Shown: positions 36,941 through 44,975 of the stretch, piece after piece | Layout of the letters: each line of letters starts with the position of its first letter | How positions within the stretch are numbered: position 1 is the first letter of the stretch | Origin: Gracilibacillus dipsosauri | GTDB lineage: Bacteria > Bacillota > Bacilli > Bacillales > Amphibacillaceae | DNA length: 64,000 nucleotides | Assembly (NCBI RefSeq): GCF_003176895.1 | Contig: NZ_QGTD01000001.1 | Span: 1 to 64,000 of the forward strand | Direction: 5' to 3' | Made by a program: the position numbers and the translations under genes | Notes under the pieces: model-generated | What the model was told of the DNA's origin: nothing | The model's input: the letters and a program-made list of their open reading frames with translations, nothing else | The model's database searches: none

Positions 36941-37660
36941 TTATATTGACAAATCTAATGATAAAAACTTAGGCAGTTGTTGTTCATGCTTATCGAGCAT
37001 TATCTGTTCAGGCTTGATGCCCTGCTCACGCAGTACTTCAATGTTCTGAATGAGGAATTCGTCACTGCCGACAACATAGAAGAGTCCATCCTCCTTGTCT
37101 GCAGCAAGATGTCTCACTGCTTCATAGTAGTCTTTACGGTTATCGACGAACTGTGATGTAAACTTCTTGTCAGGTGTGGATTTAAAAATATTAGTAAAAA
37201 GGAAATTTTTTGATGAATCGATATTCAAGGAATGCATTTGATTGACGTTGTCACCACGTTTTAAAAAATCAAGTACAAGCGGTCTGAAGGTTGCAAGGCC
37301 GACACCTGATGACAGCATGTAAACATTTTTGTTTTCTCTTTTAAGTGGTACATTCGAGTGAGTTTTAAATATGGCAATTTTATTGCCGACCTCAAGATTT
37401 CTTAAAACTGTTTTAAACTCAGAACACTGCTCTCTGATGCGTGTTGTGATACCGATTGAACCTTCGTACGGTAAAGTGGAGATTGACATGTGGCGAATCA
37501 GGCTACGGTTTGGTTTATCTCCGGCATTAAAGCCTTCTAGTGCGAAGTGGGTGTGAGATCCTTCTTCCCATGTAAAGTTTTCCGGGCAGTCGAGCAGGTA
37601 TGTTTTAACTTCTGGCGTTTCTTCAATAATCTTATTTATTTTAGTCCAGTAGATTTGCAT
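36941..37660 (-). CDS. FAD-dependent ferredoxin/flavodoxin reductase-like protein
   Basis: This 239-residue flavoprotein has a FAD-binding FR-type domain (NRSLIRHMSIST near 52, the RxxS flavin motif) followed by an NAD(P)-binding domain (YMLSSGVGLATFRPLVLDF near 113-131; LFYVVGSDEFL near 197). It lacks a fused iron-sulfur or globin domain, so it needs an electron-accepting partner. AAGGAG lies 8 nt before the ATG. A near-perfect Fur box lies 55 bp upstream, so iron starvation should induce it; reduction of ferric siderophore, heme or flavin is a sensible guess. The 217-bp gap before it (36724-36940) holds the terminator and imperfect dyads but no gene. Confidence 0.82.
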   Translation of the reverse strand: MQIYWTKINKIIEETPEVKTYLLDCPENFTWEEGSHTHFALEGFNAGDKPNRSLIRHMSISTLPYEGSIGITTRIREQCSEFKTVLRNLEVGNKIAIFKTHSNVPLKRENKNVYMLSSGVGLATFRPLVLDFLKRGDNVNQMHSLNIDSSKNFLFTNIFKSTPDKKFTSQFVDNRKDYYEAVRHLAADKEDGLFYVVGSDEFLIQNIEVLREQGIKPEQIMLDKHEQQLPKFLSLDLSI

Positions 37661-37714
37661 TGTATATTCTCCTTATTCCATTATATTTATCGTTACTATC
37701 TAATATACAATAAT

Positions 37715-37729
37715 TGATAACAATTCTCA
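37715..37729. promoter_or_regulatory. Fur box upstream of the flavin reductase
   Basis: TGATAACAATTCTCA matches the 7-1-7 Fur consensus TGATAATNATTATCA at 12 of 14 defined positions. It lies 55 bp upstream of the reductase ATG, in the promoter region of this minus-strand gene. Confidence 0.72.
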
Positions 37730-37853
37730 ATGTGTGATTTTTTTATTTTGCTGTCATACCCTAAATAGCTTTTTTATTGTATGATTAGGTGGTTGTACAT
37801 ATTTTTTAAACAAAATTCATAGATATAGATTATTTAAAGAGGAGAAAAAGGTG

Positions 37854-38459
37854 ATGGAGAATTGGATTACAGATTTCCTTGAACAATTCGGATATTTAGG
37901 CGTTTTTCTATTAATTTGTGCGGAGAATCTTTTCCCACCGATCCCTTCAGAAGTGATTTTAACATTCAGTGGATTTATGACGTCGAGTACAACCCTTTCC
38001 GTAGCGGGGGTTATTATTTACTCCACCTTAGGTTCGGTGCTTGGTGCCATCCTACTATATGGAATTGGCATGCTGTTCGGGATTGAGAGAATGGAAAGAT
38101 TTATTCAAAAATATGGTTCTATTCTTCGGGTAAAGGTGACAGATATTCATCGAGCAGATCGTTGGTTCGACAAATACGGGTATTGGACCGTTCTTTTTTG
38201 TAGAATGATTCCACTTGTCCGTAGTCTTATATCTATTCCTGCGGGGATGACACGAATGAATTTTCCCTTATTTCTAATTTTCACAACGGTAGGTACGGTT
38301 ATTTGGAATACCTTCTTAGTGACCTTCGGAGCTAAAGTTGGGGAATCCTGGGAGGATATCGTACATTATATGGACATCTATTCGAACATTGTTTATCTAT
38401 TACTATTTATAGTTATTGTATTTTGTGTTGTTTATTTTTGGCGACGGAAAAGGAAATAA
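37854..38459 (+). CDS. DedA-family membrane protein
   Basis: A 201-residue integral membrane protein of the DedA family. The signature ENLFPPIPSEVILTFSG lies near 24-40 with the conserved Glu, and the Arg-rich segment FCRMIPLVRSLISIPAGM near 115-132. Four to five helices follow the usual pattern. Some family members flip undecaprenyl phosphate or phosphatidylethanolamine across the membrane. AGGAG precedes a GTG at 37851 and the ATG at 37854; I use the ATG at 9-nt spacing. It is monocistronic. Confidence 0.88.
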   Translation: MENWITDFLEQFGYLGVFLLICAENLFPPIPSEVILTFSGFMTSSTTLSVAGVIIYSTLGSVLGAILLYGIGMLFGIERMERFIQKYGSILRVKVTDIHRADRWFDKYGYWTVLFCRMIPLVRSLISIPAGMTRMNFPLFLIFTTVGTVIWNTFLVTFGAKVGESWEDIVHYMDIYSNIVYLLLFIVIVFCVVYFWRRKRK

Positions 38460-38467
38460 CATATTAA

Positions 38468-38500
38468 ACGGGCATGATTAAGCTACTTATTCATGCCCGT
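38468..38500. terminator. Bidirectional terminator between dedA and leuA
   Basis: ACGGGCATGA (38468-38477) and TCATGCCCGT (38491-38500) form a perfect 10-bp stem between convergent genes; T-rich flanks lie on the minus strand and, more weakly, on the plus strand. Confidence 0.85.
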
Positions 38501-38522
38501 TCCTTGTAATGAATGTATAATG

Positions 38523-40082
38523 CTAGCCAAGTTGCTGGATGTTCGCTTCTTGTAACTGCTTCACAATAGCCATATTAATCGCATTCATAAATGCTAGTGC
38601 ACTTGCCTTCATAATATCCTCATCTGCCGCTTGCACAGTGAAGAGCTCATCAGCAAATTCTACTTGTAGCTTAACCTTTCCAAGCGCTTCCTTTCCTCTC
38701 GAGATACTGGTTATTCTGTACTCATGTAAACTAATATCTAGACCGCTTATTTCCATAAGAGCAGTATATAATGCATCTACTGGACCTGTTCCACTGGATG
38801 ACTGATTGAATATTTGATCACCCTTTTTCACTTTGACACTTGCCGATGGAAATTGGTTATTACTAATTACTTGCAGATCGACTAATTCATAAAAGCAATG
38901 TTGGTCTGCTAGGTTCTTGAGATGACGGGCAACAATTGTATAAAGATCATGACTATAGACCTCTTTCTTCTGATCGGCTATCTCAAGAAAATCATCAAAA
39001 ATTACAGTAAATTGATCATCCGTCAATGAACCAAAGCCTATTCTTTGTAATGCACTTTTGACCGCATGTCTTCCAGACCTTGCTGTTAGGACTAATTCCA
39101 TGTCGTCTAATCCGATATCCTTTGGACTAATGATTTCATAGGCGTCCCGTGATTTTAGTAAACCATCTTGGTGTATACCGGATGAATGAGCAAAGGCATT
39201 TTCACCTGTAATAGCCTTATTTGGCTGAACTTCTATTCCCATCAAATTGCTCACCAGCTTAGATGTTTTCATAATTTCCTTTGTCACGATTTTCGTCTCT
39301 GCCTTGTAAATGGAGGGCTTGGTTTTGATGGCCATAACTACCTCTTCTAAAGAAGTATTCCCTGCTCTCTCACCAATCCCGTTAATCGTACATTCCACCT
39401 TATCAGCACCATTTTTAATTGCCGCTAAGGTGTTAGCAGTTGCCATACCTAAATCATTATGACAATGGACACTCAAGATTACCTGGTCATTTAAATTTAT
39501 TAATCGTTGATTAATACGATAGATTAAATGACCAAATTCCTCTGGTTCAGCAAAGCCAACCGTGTCTGGAATATTGATAATCGTTGCACCAGCCTTCACG
39601 ACTGCTTCAATGGTATTCCATAAATATTCAAAATCAGAACGTGATGCATCCTCCGTTGAATATTGCACGTCTGGTAAAAGTGTTTTAGCATATTTAACTG
39701 CTTCTACACCTTTACTTAAAATTTCATCCTTTGATTTACCAAATTTCTTTTCTACATGTATATCAGAAGTACCTAACACAATATGGATAAGGGGATTTTT
39801 CGCATATTTGATACTTTCATAAACGGCATCAATATCAGATTTTACCGCTCTAGCTAATGCTGTAATCACAACATCCTCTGAGTTCCCAACTTTTGTAGCA
39901 ATTTCCTTCACCGCCTGAAAATCACCTGTGGAGGATGATGGGAAACCTGCTTCGATAAAATCAACACCTAAATGCTTAAGCTGTGTTGCTACTTCAAGTT
40001 TTTCTTTCATATTCAATTTCGCGCCAGGAACCTGTTCCCCATCTCTTAACGTCGTGTCAAAAATCGATACATTTCTCACCAT
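38523..40082 (-). CDS. leuA: 2-isopropylmalate synthase
   Basis: This 519-residue enzyme condenses acetyl-CoA with 2-oxoisovalerate, the first step of leucine synthesis. The TIM-barrel start IFDTTLRDGEQVPG lies at 7-20, the metal ligands in SVHCHNDLGMAT near 202, and the C-terminal regulatory (LeuA dimer) domain from about 400, which mediates leucine feedback. AAGGAG lies 7 nt before the ATG. No other ilv or leu gene is next to it in the window, and it has its own T-box leader. Homocitrate or citramalate synthases are related, but the leucine-specific T-box supports LeuA. Confidence 0.94.
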   Translation of the reverse strand: MVRNVSIFDTTLRDGEQVPGAKLNMKEKLEVATQLKHLGVDFIEAGFPSSSTGDFQAVKEIATKVGNSEDVVITALARAVKSDIDAVYESIKYAKNPLIHIVLGTSDIHVEKKFGKSKDEILSKGVEAVKYAKTLLPDVQYSTEDASRSDFEYLWNTIEAVVKAGATIINIPDTVGFAEPEEFGHLIYRINQRLINLNDQVILSVHCHNDLGMATANTLAAIKNGADKVECTINGIGERAGNTSLEEVVMAIKTKPSIYKAETKIVTKEIMKTSKLVSNLMGIEVQPNKAITGENAFAHSSGIHQDGLLKSRDAYEIISPKDIGLDDMELVLTARSGRHAVKSALQRIGFGSLTDDQFTVIFDDFLEIADQKKEVYSHDLYTIVARHLKNLADQHCFYELVDLQVISNNQFPSASVKVKKGDQIFNQSSSGTGPVDALYTALMEISGLDISLHEYRITSISRGKEALGKVKLQVEFADELFTVQAADEDIMKASALAFMNAINMAIVKQLQEANIQQLG

Positions 40083-40198
40083 TTATCCACTCCTTTTTTA
40101 GTATACTGCTTTGATTATAGGTATTCGATTCTATCCATAAATATCGATAATCCTATAAAAAAACTCGGATTCGTTAGCTTTTCTATTCTAACTATAAA

Positions 40199-40238
40199 TA
40201 AAAAAGCCCGTCTCTATATCACTATAGAGACGAGGCTT
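40199..40238 (-). terminator. T-box regulated terminator
   Basis: A stem of TCTCTATA/TATAGAGA extended by AAGCC/GGCTT (40204-40238) is followed on the minus strand by six T residues. It is the terminator that uncharged tRNA prevents from forming. Confidence 0.9.
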
Positions 40239-40469
40239 TGCTCGCGGTACCACTCTAATTGGTTAATACTGATTATTAACCCACTCTCATTCGGTGGCTA
40301 TCACCACCTATCTAGATAACGGTAGACACCGACAGCCCCTACTTCATTGTTCAGGGTGTTGCTCTTGGAGGAGTTCAAAGGAGTAACTACCAGTTCACAC
40401 CAGCCACTGGCTCTCTTAAAATTTACCGATCCTTTTACTATTTCCAATCTTTGCATTTTATTATAAATT
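40199..40469 (-). promoter_or_regulatory. Leucine T-box leader of leuA
   Basis: The highly conserved T-box core AGAGTGGTACCGCG lies within 40240-40260 on the minus strand, just before the terminator. Upstream, stem I contains the AGTA and GAA halves of the loop-E motif, and the triplet after GAA (40371-40373) reads CTC, a leucine codon, as the specifier. Uncharged leucine tRNA should stabilise the antiterminator and raise leuA expression. The open frame across 40301-40504 is an RNA by-product, not a gene. Confidence 0.93.
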
Positions 40470-40475
40470 ATTGAT

Positions 40476-40504
40476 AGGATATACGAATAATTGTCATTTG
40501 TCAA
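40476..40504 (-). promoter_or_regulatory. Promoter of leuA
   Basis: On the minus strand TTGACA (40504-40499), a 17-bp spacer and TATCCT (40481-40476) place the transcript start near 40469, at the beginning of the T-box leader. Confidence 0.75.
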
Positions 40505-40556
40505 TATGGAAAATACCCATAATTTTTATCTCCCTCTCGCTCGGAGTGAGGGCACA

Positions 40557-41393
40557 TTACCCTTTTATCCTAGGCCACCTTGTTTTTGGGACATACTGGA
40601 CCATTGCTATAAATATTTTTTGCCACTGGAATTCTGTTAAAGCACCAACCGGAAATTCCTGTTTTATCCCTAGATTCCTTTTCACATGTTTTATTTGAGG
40701 TCGTGTAAACACTACGCTTAATGCCTCATCAATGGATAGCAATGGGTGTTGCCATATAGCGTCCACAAATGCCTTAAATAATCGATAATCTTTTACCGAG
40801 AGGAGTGGGTCTTTTTTTCTCGATATATAGACCATAGCTGAGTCAACCTTTGGCGGAGGAGAGAAGTTATCCCTAGAAATACCTCTTACCAAACGCATAT
40901 TAAAGTACATTCTCCAAGTAATGATATAGCGATCCTTCACCATTTTTGCTGTGAATCTTTTCGCTGCTCCTTTTTCCATTACGATTACTCCCCGTTGAAA
41001 CCCGCTAAATGGGACGAGTATTTTTTTCATAATTGGTGTTGTAATCGAATAGGGGATATTGGATACTAACACAAAGGGATGTTTTGGCAAGCGAAATTTT
41101 AGTATATCCTGCTGAATAAGCTGAAGATTAGATAGCTGCTTTCCCCTCAAATGATTGACTAGTTTCGCATCATACTCCACTGCAATGACTTTACTTGCCC
41201 TTTGACTTAACATGCCAGTTAATTGACCCTTCCCCGCACCTAGTTCCAAGACATTATCCGATTTCATAATAGCTGCTTGATCAACTATGTCTTTAATTAA
41301 TTTTTTATTATGCATAAAATGCTGCCCCAAATAATTGGGAGGCTCTCCACGATAGATTTTATTTTTCCGTTTTCTGTAGATTTTCTTCGTCAT
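40557..41393 (-). CDS. Erm(D)-type 23S rRNA adenine N6-methyltransferase
   Basis: This 278-residue methyltransferase belongs to the Erm family, which dimethylates A2058 of 23S rRNA and blocks macrolide, lincosamide and streptogramin B binding. The SAM motif is VLELGAGKGQLT near 58, and the catalytic motif IV is VSNIPYSI near 122. A basic N-terminal tail (YRKRKNKIYRGEPPNYLGQH) is typical of the chromosomal Bacillus Erm(D)/Erm(K) group. The ATG at 41393 follows AAAGGAAG. KsgA (housekeeping dimethyltransferase) is excluded by the Erm-like N-terminus and by the upstream leader peptide. Expression appears to be controlled by attenuation. Confidence 0.9.
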   Translation of the reverse strand: MTKKIYRKRKNKIYRGEPPNYLGQHFMHNKKLIKDIVDQAAIMKSDNVLELGAGKGQLTGMLSQRASKVIAVEYDAKLVNHLRGKQLSNLQLIQQDILKFRLPKHPFVLVSNIPYSITTPIMKKILVPFSGFQRGVIVMEKGAAKRFTAKMVKDRYIITWRMYFNMRLVRGISRDNFSPPPKVDSAMVYISRKKDPLLSVKDYRLFKAFVDAIWQHPLLSIDEALSVVFTRPQIKHVKRNLGIKQEFPVGALTEFQWQKIFIAMVQYVPKTRWPRIKG

Positions 41394-41413
41394 GATATCT
41401 CTTCCTTTCCAAT

Positions 41414-41440
41414 AAAAAATCACAGACTACTGCCTGTGAT
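41414..41440 (-). terminator. Attenuator hairpin next to the erm ribosome binding site
   Basis: ATCACAG and CTGTGAT (41419-41425 and 41434-41440) form a stem followed on the minus strand by six T residues, only about 10 nt before the erm Shine-Dalgarno sequence. It should stop transcription before the coding region unless prevented. Confidence 0.75.
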
Positions 41441-41549
41441 GAAAAGTAAAAAGAAGAGATTACCCCTACAGAATTGTATGGCTAATAAAGTACTAGAAAA
41501 TCATAGTATGTGTCCAGCATATTTAGATGAGATTTATACAAGTACATAG

Positions 41550-41580
41550 AGAAAAAGACAGGTAAATACACCTGCCTTTT
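41550..41580 (-). terminator. Upstream attenuator hairpin in the erm leader
   Basis: AAAAGACAGGT (41553-41563) pairs with ACCTGCCTTTT (41570-41580) with one mismatch; the minus strand continues TTTTTCTCT. With the hairpin at 41414-41440 it gives two terminator-like structures between leader peptide and gene. Confidence 0.75.
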
Positions 41581-41613
41581 CTACATACAATACATTCTAT
41601 ATACTGATGGAGA

Positions 41614-41736
41614 TTGTTAAAAGGACAGACTACTCCCATTTACTCTGCATACACAAACAGAGTCCACGTTAAATATGAAATTACTGATTCATATTTGGGA
41701 AACGTAGTCTTATAAACATAGCCATCCTTTTAACAA
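41614..41736 (-). promoter_or_regulatory. Long-range inverted repeats of the erm leader RNA
   Basis: TTGTTAAAAGGA (41614-41625) is a perfect 12-bp complement of 41725-41736, which lies between the leader-peptide ribosome binding site and its start codon. A second perfect 9-bp dyad, AAATATGAA (41671-41679) with TTCATATTT (41688-41696), spans the leader stop codon. Ribosome stalling on the leader would rearrange these pairings and so control the downstream terminators. Confidence 0.75.
41681..41725 (-). CDS. Erm leader peptide (ErmDL-like)
   Basis: A 14-codon gene encodes MAMFIRLRFPNMNQ, ending in TAA. It closely resembles the ErmD leader peptide MTHSMRLRFPTLNQ, sharing the RLRFP core and the C-terminal NQ. 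The Arg-Leu-Arg motif is the known macrolide-dependent ribosome arrest site of that family. AAGGAGGG (41737-41744) lies 11 nt upstream of its ATG. It sits in the 391-bp region between clpP and the methyltransferase, and its translation should decide whether the attenuators form. Confidence 0.9.
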   Translation of the reverse strand: MAMFIRLRFPNMNQ

Positions 41737-41764
41737 CCCTCCTTAAGTTTTTCAATATATCGTT

Positions 41765-41793
41765 ATTATATGCTTGAATCCAGTTTATGTCAA
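41765..41793 (-). promoter_or_regulatory. Consensus promoter of the erm leader
   Basis: On the minus strand TTGACA (41793-41788), a 17-bp spacer and TATAAT (41770-41765) are perfect sigma-A boxes at optimal spacing. The -35 box overlaps the last codons of clpP, so the resistance gene has its own strong promoter and is not dependent on the clpP operon. Confidence 0.85.
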
Positions 41794-42378
41794 CCCTCGT
41801 TTGGATTGGATAATGTCATCAATTAACCCATATTCCTTAGCCTCTTCTGCTGACAAATAGTAATCCCGATCTGTATCAGATGCTATTTTTTCCATCGTTT
41901 GACCGGTTCGCTCCGCAATAATTTGATTAATTTTCTCCCGAAGCTTTAAAATCCTTCTTGCTGTAATATCAATTTCTGTCGCTTGCCCACGAGCCCCACC
42001 TAAGGGCTGGTGGATCATAATTTCACTGTTTGGAAGGGCTAAACGTTTACCTTTTGTTCCCGCAAGCAATAACATTGCCCCAAAGGATGCTGCTAATCCG
42101 GTACAGATAGTCCGAACATCTGGTTTAATATACTGCATTGTATCAAAGATCGCAAAACCTGCCGAAACAGAACCACCAGGACAATTAATATAAAGCGAGA
42201 TATCTTTATCTGGATCATCAGCAGCGAGAAATAATAGCTGTGCGACGATGCTATTTGCCATATGGTCATTAATTTCATCACTTACCATAATTATTCGATC
42301 TTTTAAAAGTCTTGAATATATATCGTAGGAACGCTCGCCACGACTGGACTGTTCAATAACATAAGGGATCGTTGTCAA
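41785..42378 (-). CDS. clpP: ClpP-family serine protease
   Basis: A 197-residue ClpP peptidase subunit. The catalytic triad is in the standard register: Ser98 (GLAASFGAM), His123 (MIHQPLGG) and Asp172 (SDTDRDYY). The start is TTG at 42378, 7 nt after AGGAGG; this gives the family's normal length. The segment around the active Ser ([13 protein letters not shown]) differs from the usual MAASMGAFLLAAG, which suggests a paralogue rather than the housekeeping copy. It follows the sigma-factor-like gene by 31 nt in one operon. Whether it forms its own ring or mixes with the main ClpP is unknown. Confidence 0.9.
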   Translation of the reverse strand: MTTIPYVIEQSSRGERSYDIYSRLLKDRIIMVSDEINDHMANSIVAQLLFLAADDPDKDISLYINCPGGSVSAGFAIFDTMQYIKPDVRTICTGLAASFGAMLLLAGTKGKRLALPNSEIMIHQPLGGARGQATEIDITARRILKLREKINQIIAERTGQTMEKIASDTDRDYYLSAEEAKEYGLIDDIIQSKRGLT

Positions 42379-42409
42379 ATGAATTCCTCCTTCAATCATT
42401 TAGGCGGCT

Positions 42410-43069
42410 CTAAGCAGCCATAGAGAGAATGTTAGTAGGAGGAGTGAAAATGTGGTGTTTACACTTTGGTTGATTATTAGGATATAACACTGGAATTAGC
42501 TTTATAATACGAGATGGATCATCTAAATAAATGGACTGTGTAATGATAGACACCAGCTTTTTATTTGCTCTTGTGTGATCATATGATTCCAATTTATCCT
42601 GATCCATCTTTTCAAGATGCTTACGCGCACGGTAAAGCGTTGCTTTCACGCCCGTCTCAGACATATGAAAATACTCGGCTATCTCTATTAACCGATAACG
42701 AAATACATCCTTCAAGATAAAAATAAGCAGCTGTTTAGAGGTCATTTTAGATTGGAGCCTTTCTACCAGAAACTCAATCTCTTCCTTGTCTCCCTTTTCT
42801 TCTGATGCTAGATCTATTGGTATTTCCATTAATTCGTGCTGATGTCTTCGCTTTTGATCAATCCAAACATGATAAGCAATTTTTTTCAATAAGCTAATAT
42901 TCCATTGATCCTTATCATCATAGTAGGCTATCGCTTTACATATCGCCTCTTGGGCAAGTTCTTCCCCATCCCATTTATTCCGTGATAAGAAATGACAATA
43001 ATGAGATAACTGGCGATAAACTTGTATGAAAGAACCCTGTACTTCTATTGTGCTAGGCCTAGCGCACAT
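42410..43069 (-). CDS. ECF-like RNA polymerase sigma factor
   Basis: This 219-residue protein has sigma-70 region 2 (NKWDGEELAQEAICKAIAYY near 33-52, then WNISLLKKIAYHVWIDQKRR) and region 4 (MTSKQLLIFILKDVFRYRLIEIAEYF through SETGVKATLYRARKHL near 110-150), with no regions 1 or 3, as in ECF sigma factors. A tail of about 55 residues after region 4 is unusual and could be regulatory. The ATG at 43069 lies 8 nt after AAGGAG. No anti-sigma gene is adjacent; instead a ClpP paralogue follows. Upstream 43070-43360 is AT-rich with no clear hairpin or gene. Confidence 0.82.
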   Translation of the reverse strand: MCARPSTIEVQGSFIQVYRQLSHYCHFLSRNKWDGEELAQEAICKAIAYYDDKDQWNISLLKKIAYHVWIDQKRRHQHELMEIPIDLASEEKGDKEEIEFLVERLQSKMTSKQLLIFILKDVFRYRLIEIAEYFHMSETGVKATLYRARKHLEKMDQDKLESYDHTRANKKLVSIITQSIYLDDPSRIIKLIPVLYPNNQPKCKHHIFTPPTNILSMAA

Positions 43070-43360
43070 TTCACTCACTCCTTTACACTTCTCTAATAGC
43101 TAAAACGATTGTTGGAAGAAAAAAGATATGGGTAACGAAAAATTTTCTTAAAATTATTATATTCTCTAAGTGGAAAATTTTATACTGTTATGATTTACAT
43201 CTTTCTTCGTGAATAGAGGCGAATGATGATTAAATTGCTTTAGGTTTTGAAAATAGAAGCCCTGGATAATAAACGGTATTTTTTTGTTAAAAATAGTCAA
43301 AAATGAGAATCCTATAAATCATGTAATAAAACTTTGTTAGTATATGCATTTGTAAACTAT

Positions 43361-44020
43361 TTAAATTGCCGGTTCAATGAGCGTTTTATCATTATTTGAA
43401 GGGTTATTTACTAATTTAGAAACAGGGTAAAACGACATAGCAGTTGAAGGATATGGTTTCATTAATGACTTTAATACTTGAACATCGTGCTGGTCAGGTT
43501 GTAGCCATTGTTCCCTGCTTTTCTCATCTAAGATGACTGGCATTCGATCATGGATTTCCTCCATTATTTCATTTGGCTTGGTAGTAAGTATCGTGCAGGA
43601 GATAATCTCTTGATCCCCTTGCTTCCAACGATCCCATAAACCCGCGAAGGTAAACACACGCTGATTATTGACCATAATTCTATAGGGAGTCTTCCCATTG
43701 TCTTGACGTTTCCATTCATAAAAGCTATCCGCTATAATGACACAACGTCTCCTAGCTAGTAAAGGGCGAAAGGATGGCTTTTCCTCCATCGTTTCACTTC
43801 GGGCATTAATCATTTTATTACCAATCTTCGTATCCTTTGCCCATTTAGGAATGAGTCCCCACCTAAAATATCCTGCACGATAACCATCCTTTGTTCCCAC
43901 CATCCCAAGTATATTTTGGGTCGGTGCCACATTATAGCTTGGATGGTAATCGTTAATGGTAATATTTAAATCACTTTCAATAACCTCTTTTGATAGATGG
44001 AGCGTAAACCTGCCACACAT
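43361..44020 (-). CDS. SRAP/YedK-type abasic-site DNA-protein crosslinker
   Basis: A 219-residue SOS-response-associated peptidase family protein (HMCES/YedK). The catalytic Cys2 follows the initiator Met (MCGRFTL) and forms a thiazolidine with abasic DNA. Other family residues are NVAPTQ near 31-36, ARSETMEEKPSF near 76, FYEWKR near 101 and EIHDRMPVIL near 155. The ATG at 44020 lies 8 nt after GGAGG, and starting here is required to expose Cys2; the longer frame to 44035 would hide it. It is monocistronic. Confidence 0.92.
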   Translation of the reverse strand: MCGRFTLHLSKEVIESDLNITINDYHPSYNVAPTQNILGMVGTKDGYRAGYFRWGLIPKWAKDTKIGNKMINARSETMEEKPSFRPLLARRRCVIIADSFYEWKRQDNGKTPYRIMVNNQRVFTFAGLWDRWKQGDQEIISCTILTTKPNEIMEEIHDRMPVILDEKSREQWLQPDQHDVQVLKSLMKPYPSTAMSFYPVSKLVNNPSNNDKTLIEPAI

Positions 44021-44090
44021 ATGGATCTCCTCCAAACAAGGATTTTATTAGTCATTGTAACTAAAGTATTCCTTGTCTATTCATTCATTC

Positions 44091-44906
44091 TTATAAAATC
44101 CCTATATGTGTTAAATCTACCTGCTTTCCTCCTTCCACTTCAACTATATCGCCATCTACACTTAACCATACTGAAATAGCTGATGGATTATAGACAAACT
44201 GACTGTCGGCTGAAAATTGAAGCCTGTGAAAAGCATGGATATAATCAACAATTTGGATATTGGTGGCATACCAAATATCATCTCTATCACTGGTTAAACG
44301 GCAAAATTTTTCAATCTTATCCCAATTTTGATCAAGATCAAATTCATAACTATGTCCCCACACATAAAACATGTACAAATATTGACTCTTGTGAAGATGG
44401 ATGAATTCCTCGGCAAGCTCTAATAAATTTTGATTATGGTGACAGGTGGGTTGCCATTCCATGAAATTATCTGGTATAGCAAAATTGCCGGTGCTATGAA
44501 CTGTTCTTGCATATTCTATTCCCATATATGGCAGCATCTCTTTGATTTGATTGTTATAAGAGCCATTTGGATAAGACAGCCCCCTAACAGGATAACGAAC
44601 AATTTGCTCTAGAGCTTTGCGATCCTTCATTACTTCTTCTATTAATTGTTCCTTTGGTGATCGAGCAATCGTTGGATGGGTTACCGTATGTGCAGAAACC
44701 TCATGTCCTTTGTATAAGTTGGCTACTTCTGCTGCTGGGATTCTATCACCTTTTCCAAGTAACCCTGAATTAATATGAAAGGATCCCTTGATACGATATT
44801 GATTAAATATTTCTACTAAACGTCTATCTGCAGCTTTCCCATCATCATAGCTCATTGTTAGAACCTTATACTTTCCATTGGGATATGTCATGACTACTTG
44901 TGGCAT
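44091..44906 (-). CDS. Polysaccharide deacetylase-family protein
   Basis: This 271-residue CE4-type protein has a NodB-like barrel: LTMSYDDGKAADRRLVEIF near 15 (Asp-Asp of motif 1), SAHTVTHPTIAR near 71-83 (the HxxxH metal motif) and a C-terminal YMFYVWGHSYEFDL near 195 contributing the motif-5 His. It has no signal peptide. The ATG at 44906 lies 9 nt after AAAGGAG; the longer frame to 44939 precedes it. The short, cytosolic form resembles deacetylases in sugar-utilisation loci. A cre-like site overlaps its leader. Confidence 0.85.
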   Translation of the reverse strand: MPQVVMTYPNGKYKVLTMSYDDGKAADRRLVEIFNQYRIKGSFHINSGLLGKGDRIPAAEVANLYKGHEVSAHTVTHPTIARSPKEQLIEEVMKDRKALEQIVRYPVRGLSYPNGSYNNQIKEMLPYMGIEYARTVHSTGNFAIPDNFMEWQPTCHHNQNLLELAEEFIHLHKSQYLYMFYVWGHSYEFDLDQNWDKIEKFCRLTSDRDDIWYATNIQIVDYIHAFHRLQFSADSQFVYNPSAISVWLSVDGDIVEVEGGKQVDLTHIGIL

Positions 44907-44920
44907 CAAACACCTCTCCT

Positions 44921-44934
44921 TTAAAGCGTTTACA
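44921..44934 (-). promoter_or_regulatory. cre-like site in the deacetylase leader
   Basis: Read on the minus strand, TGTAAACGCTTTAA matches the CcpA consensus TGWAANCGNTNWCA at all defined positions but one. It touches the ribosome binding site 15 bp before the ATG, where CcpA could act as a roadblock. Confidence 0.65.
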
Positions 44935-44975
44935 TACATTTTATTATAATCGAAAGAGAAAGTTAATAGTGAATT

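Noticed and set aside
40301-40504. Minus-strand open frame of 67 codons upstream of leuA
   Set aside because: It lies wholly inside the T-box leader and its promoter; it has no ribosome binding site.
40557-41393. KsgA (housekeeping 16S rRNA dimethyltransferase)
   Set aside because: The N-terminal tail and the ErmDL-like leader peptide indicate an Erm enzyme.
41310-41549. Plus-strand open frame across the erm start
   Set aside because: It runs antisense through the attenuator region and has no ribosome binding site or family likeness.
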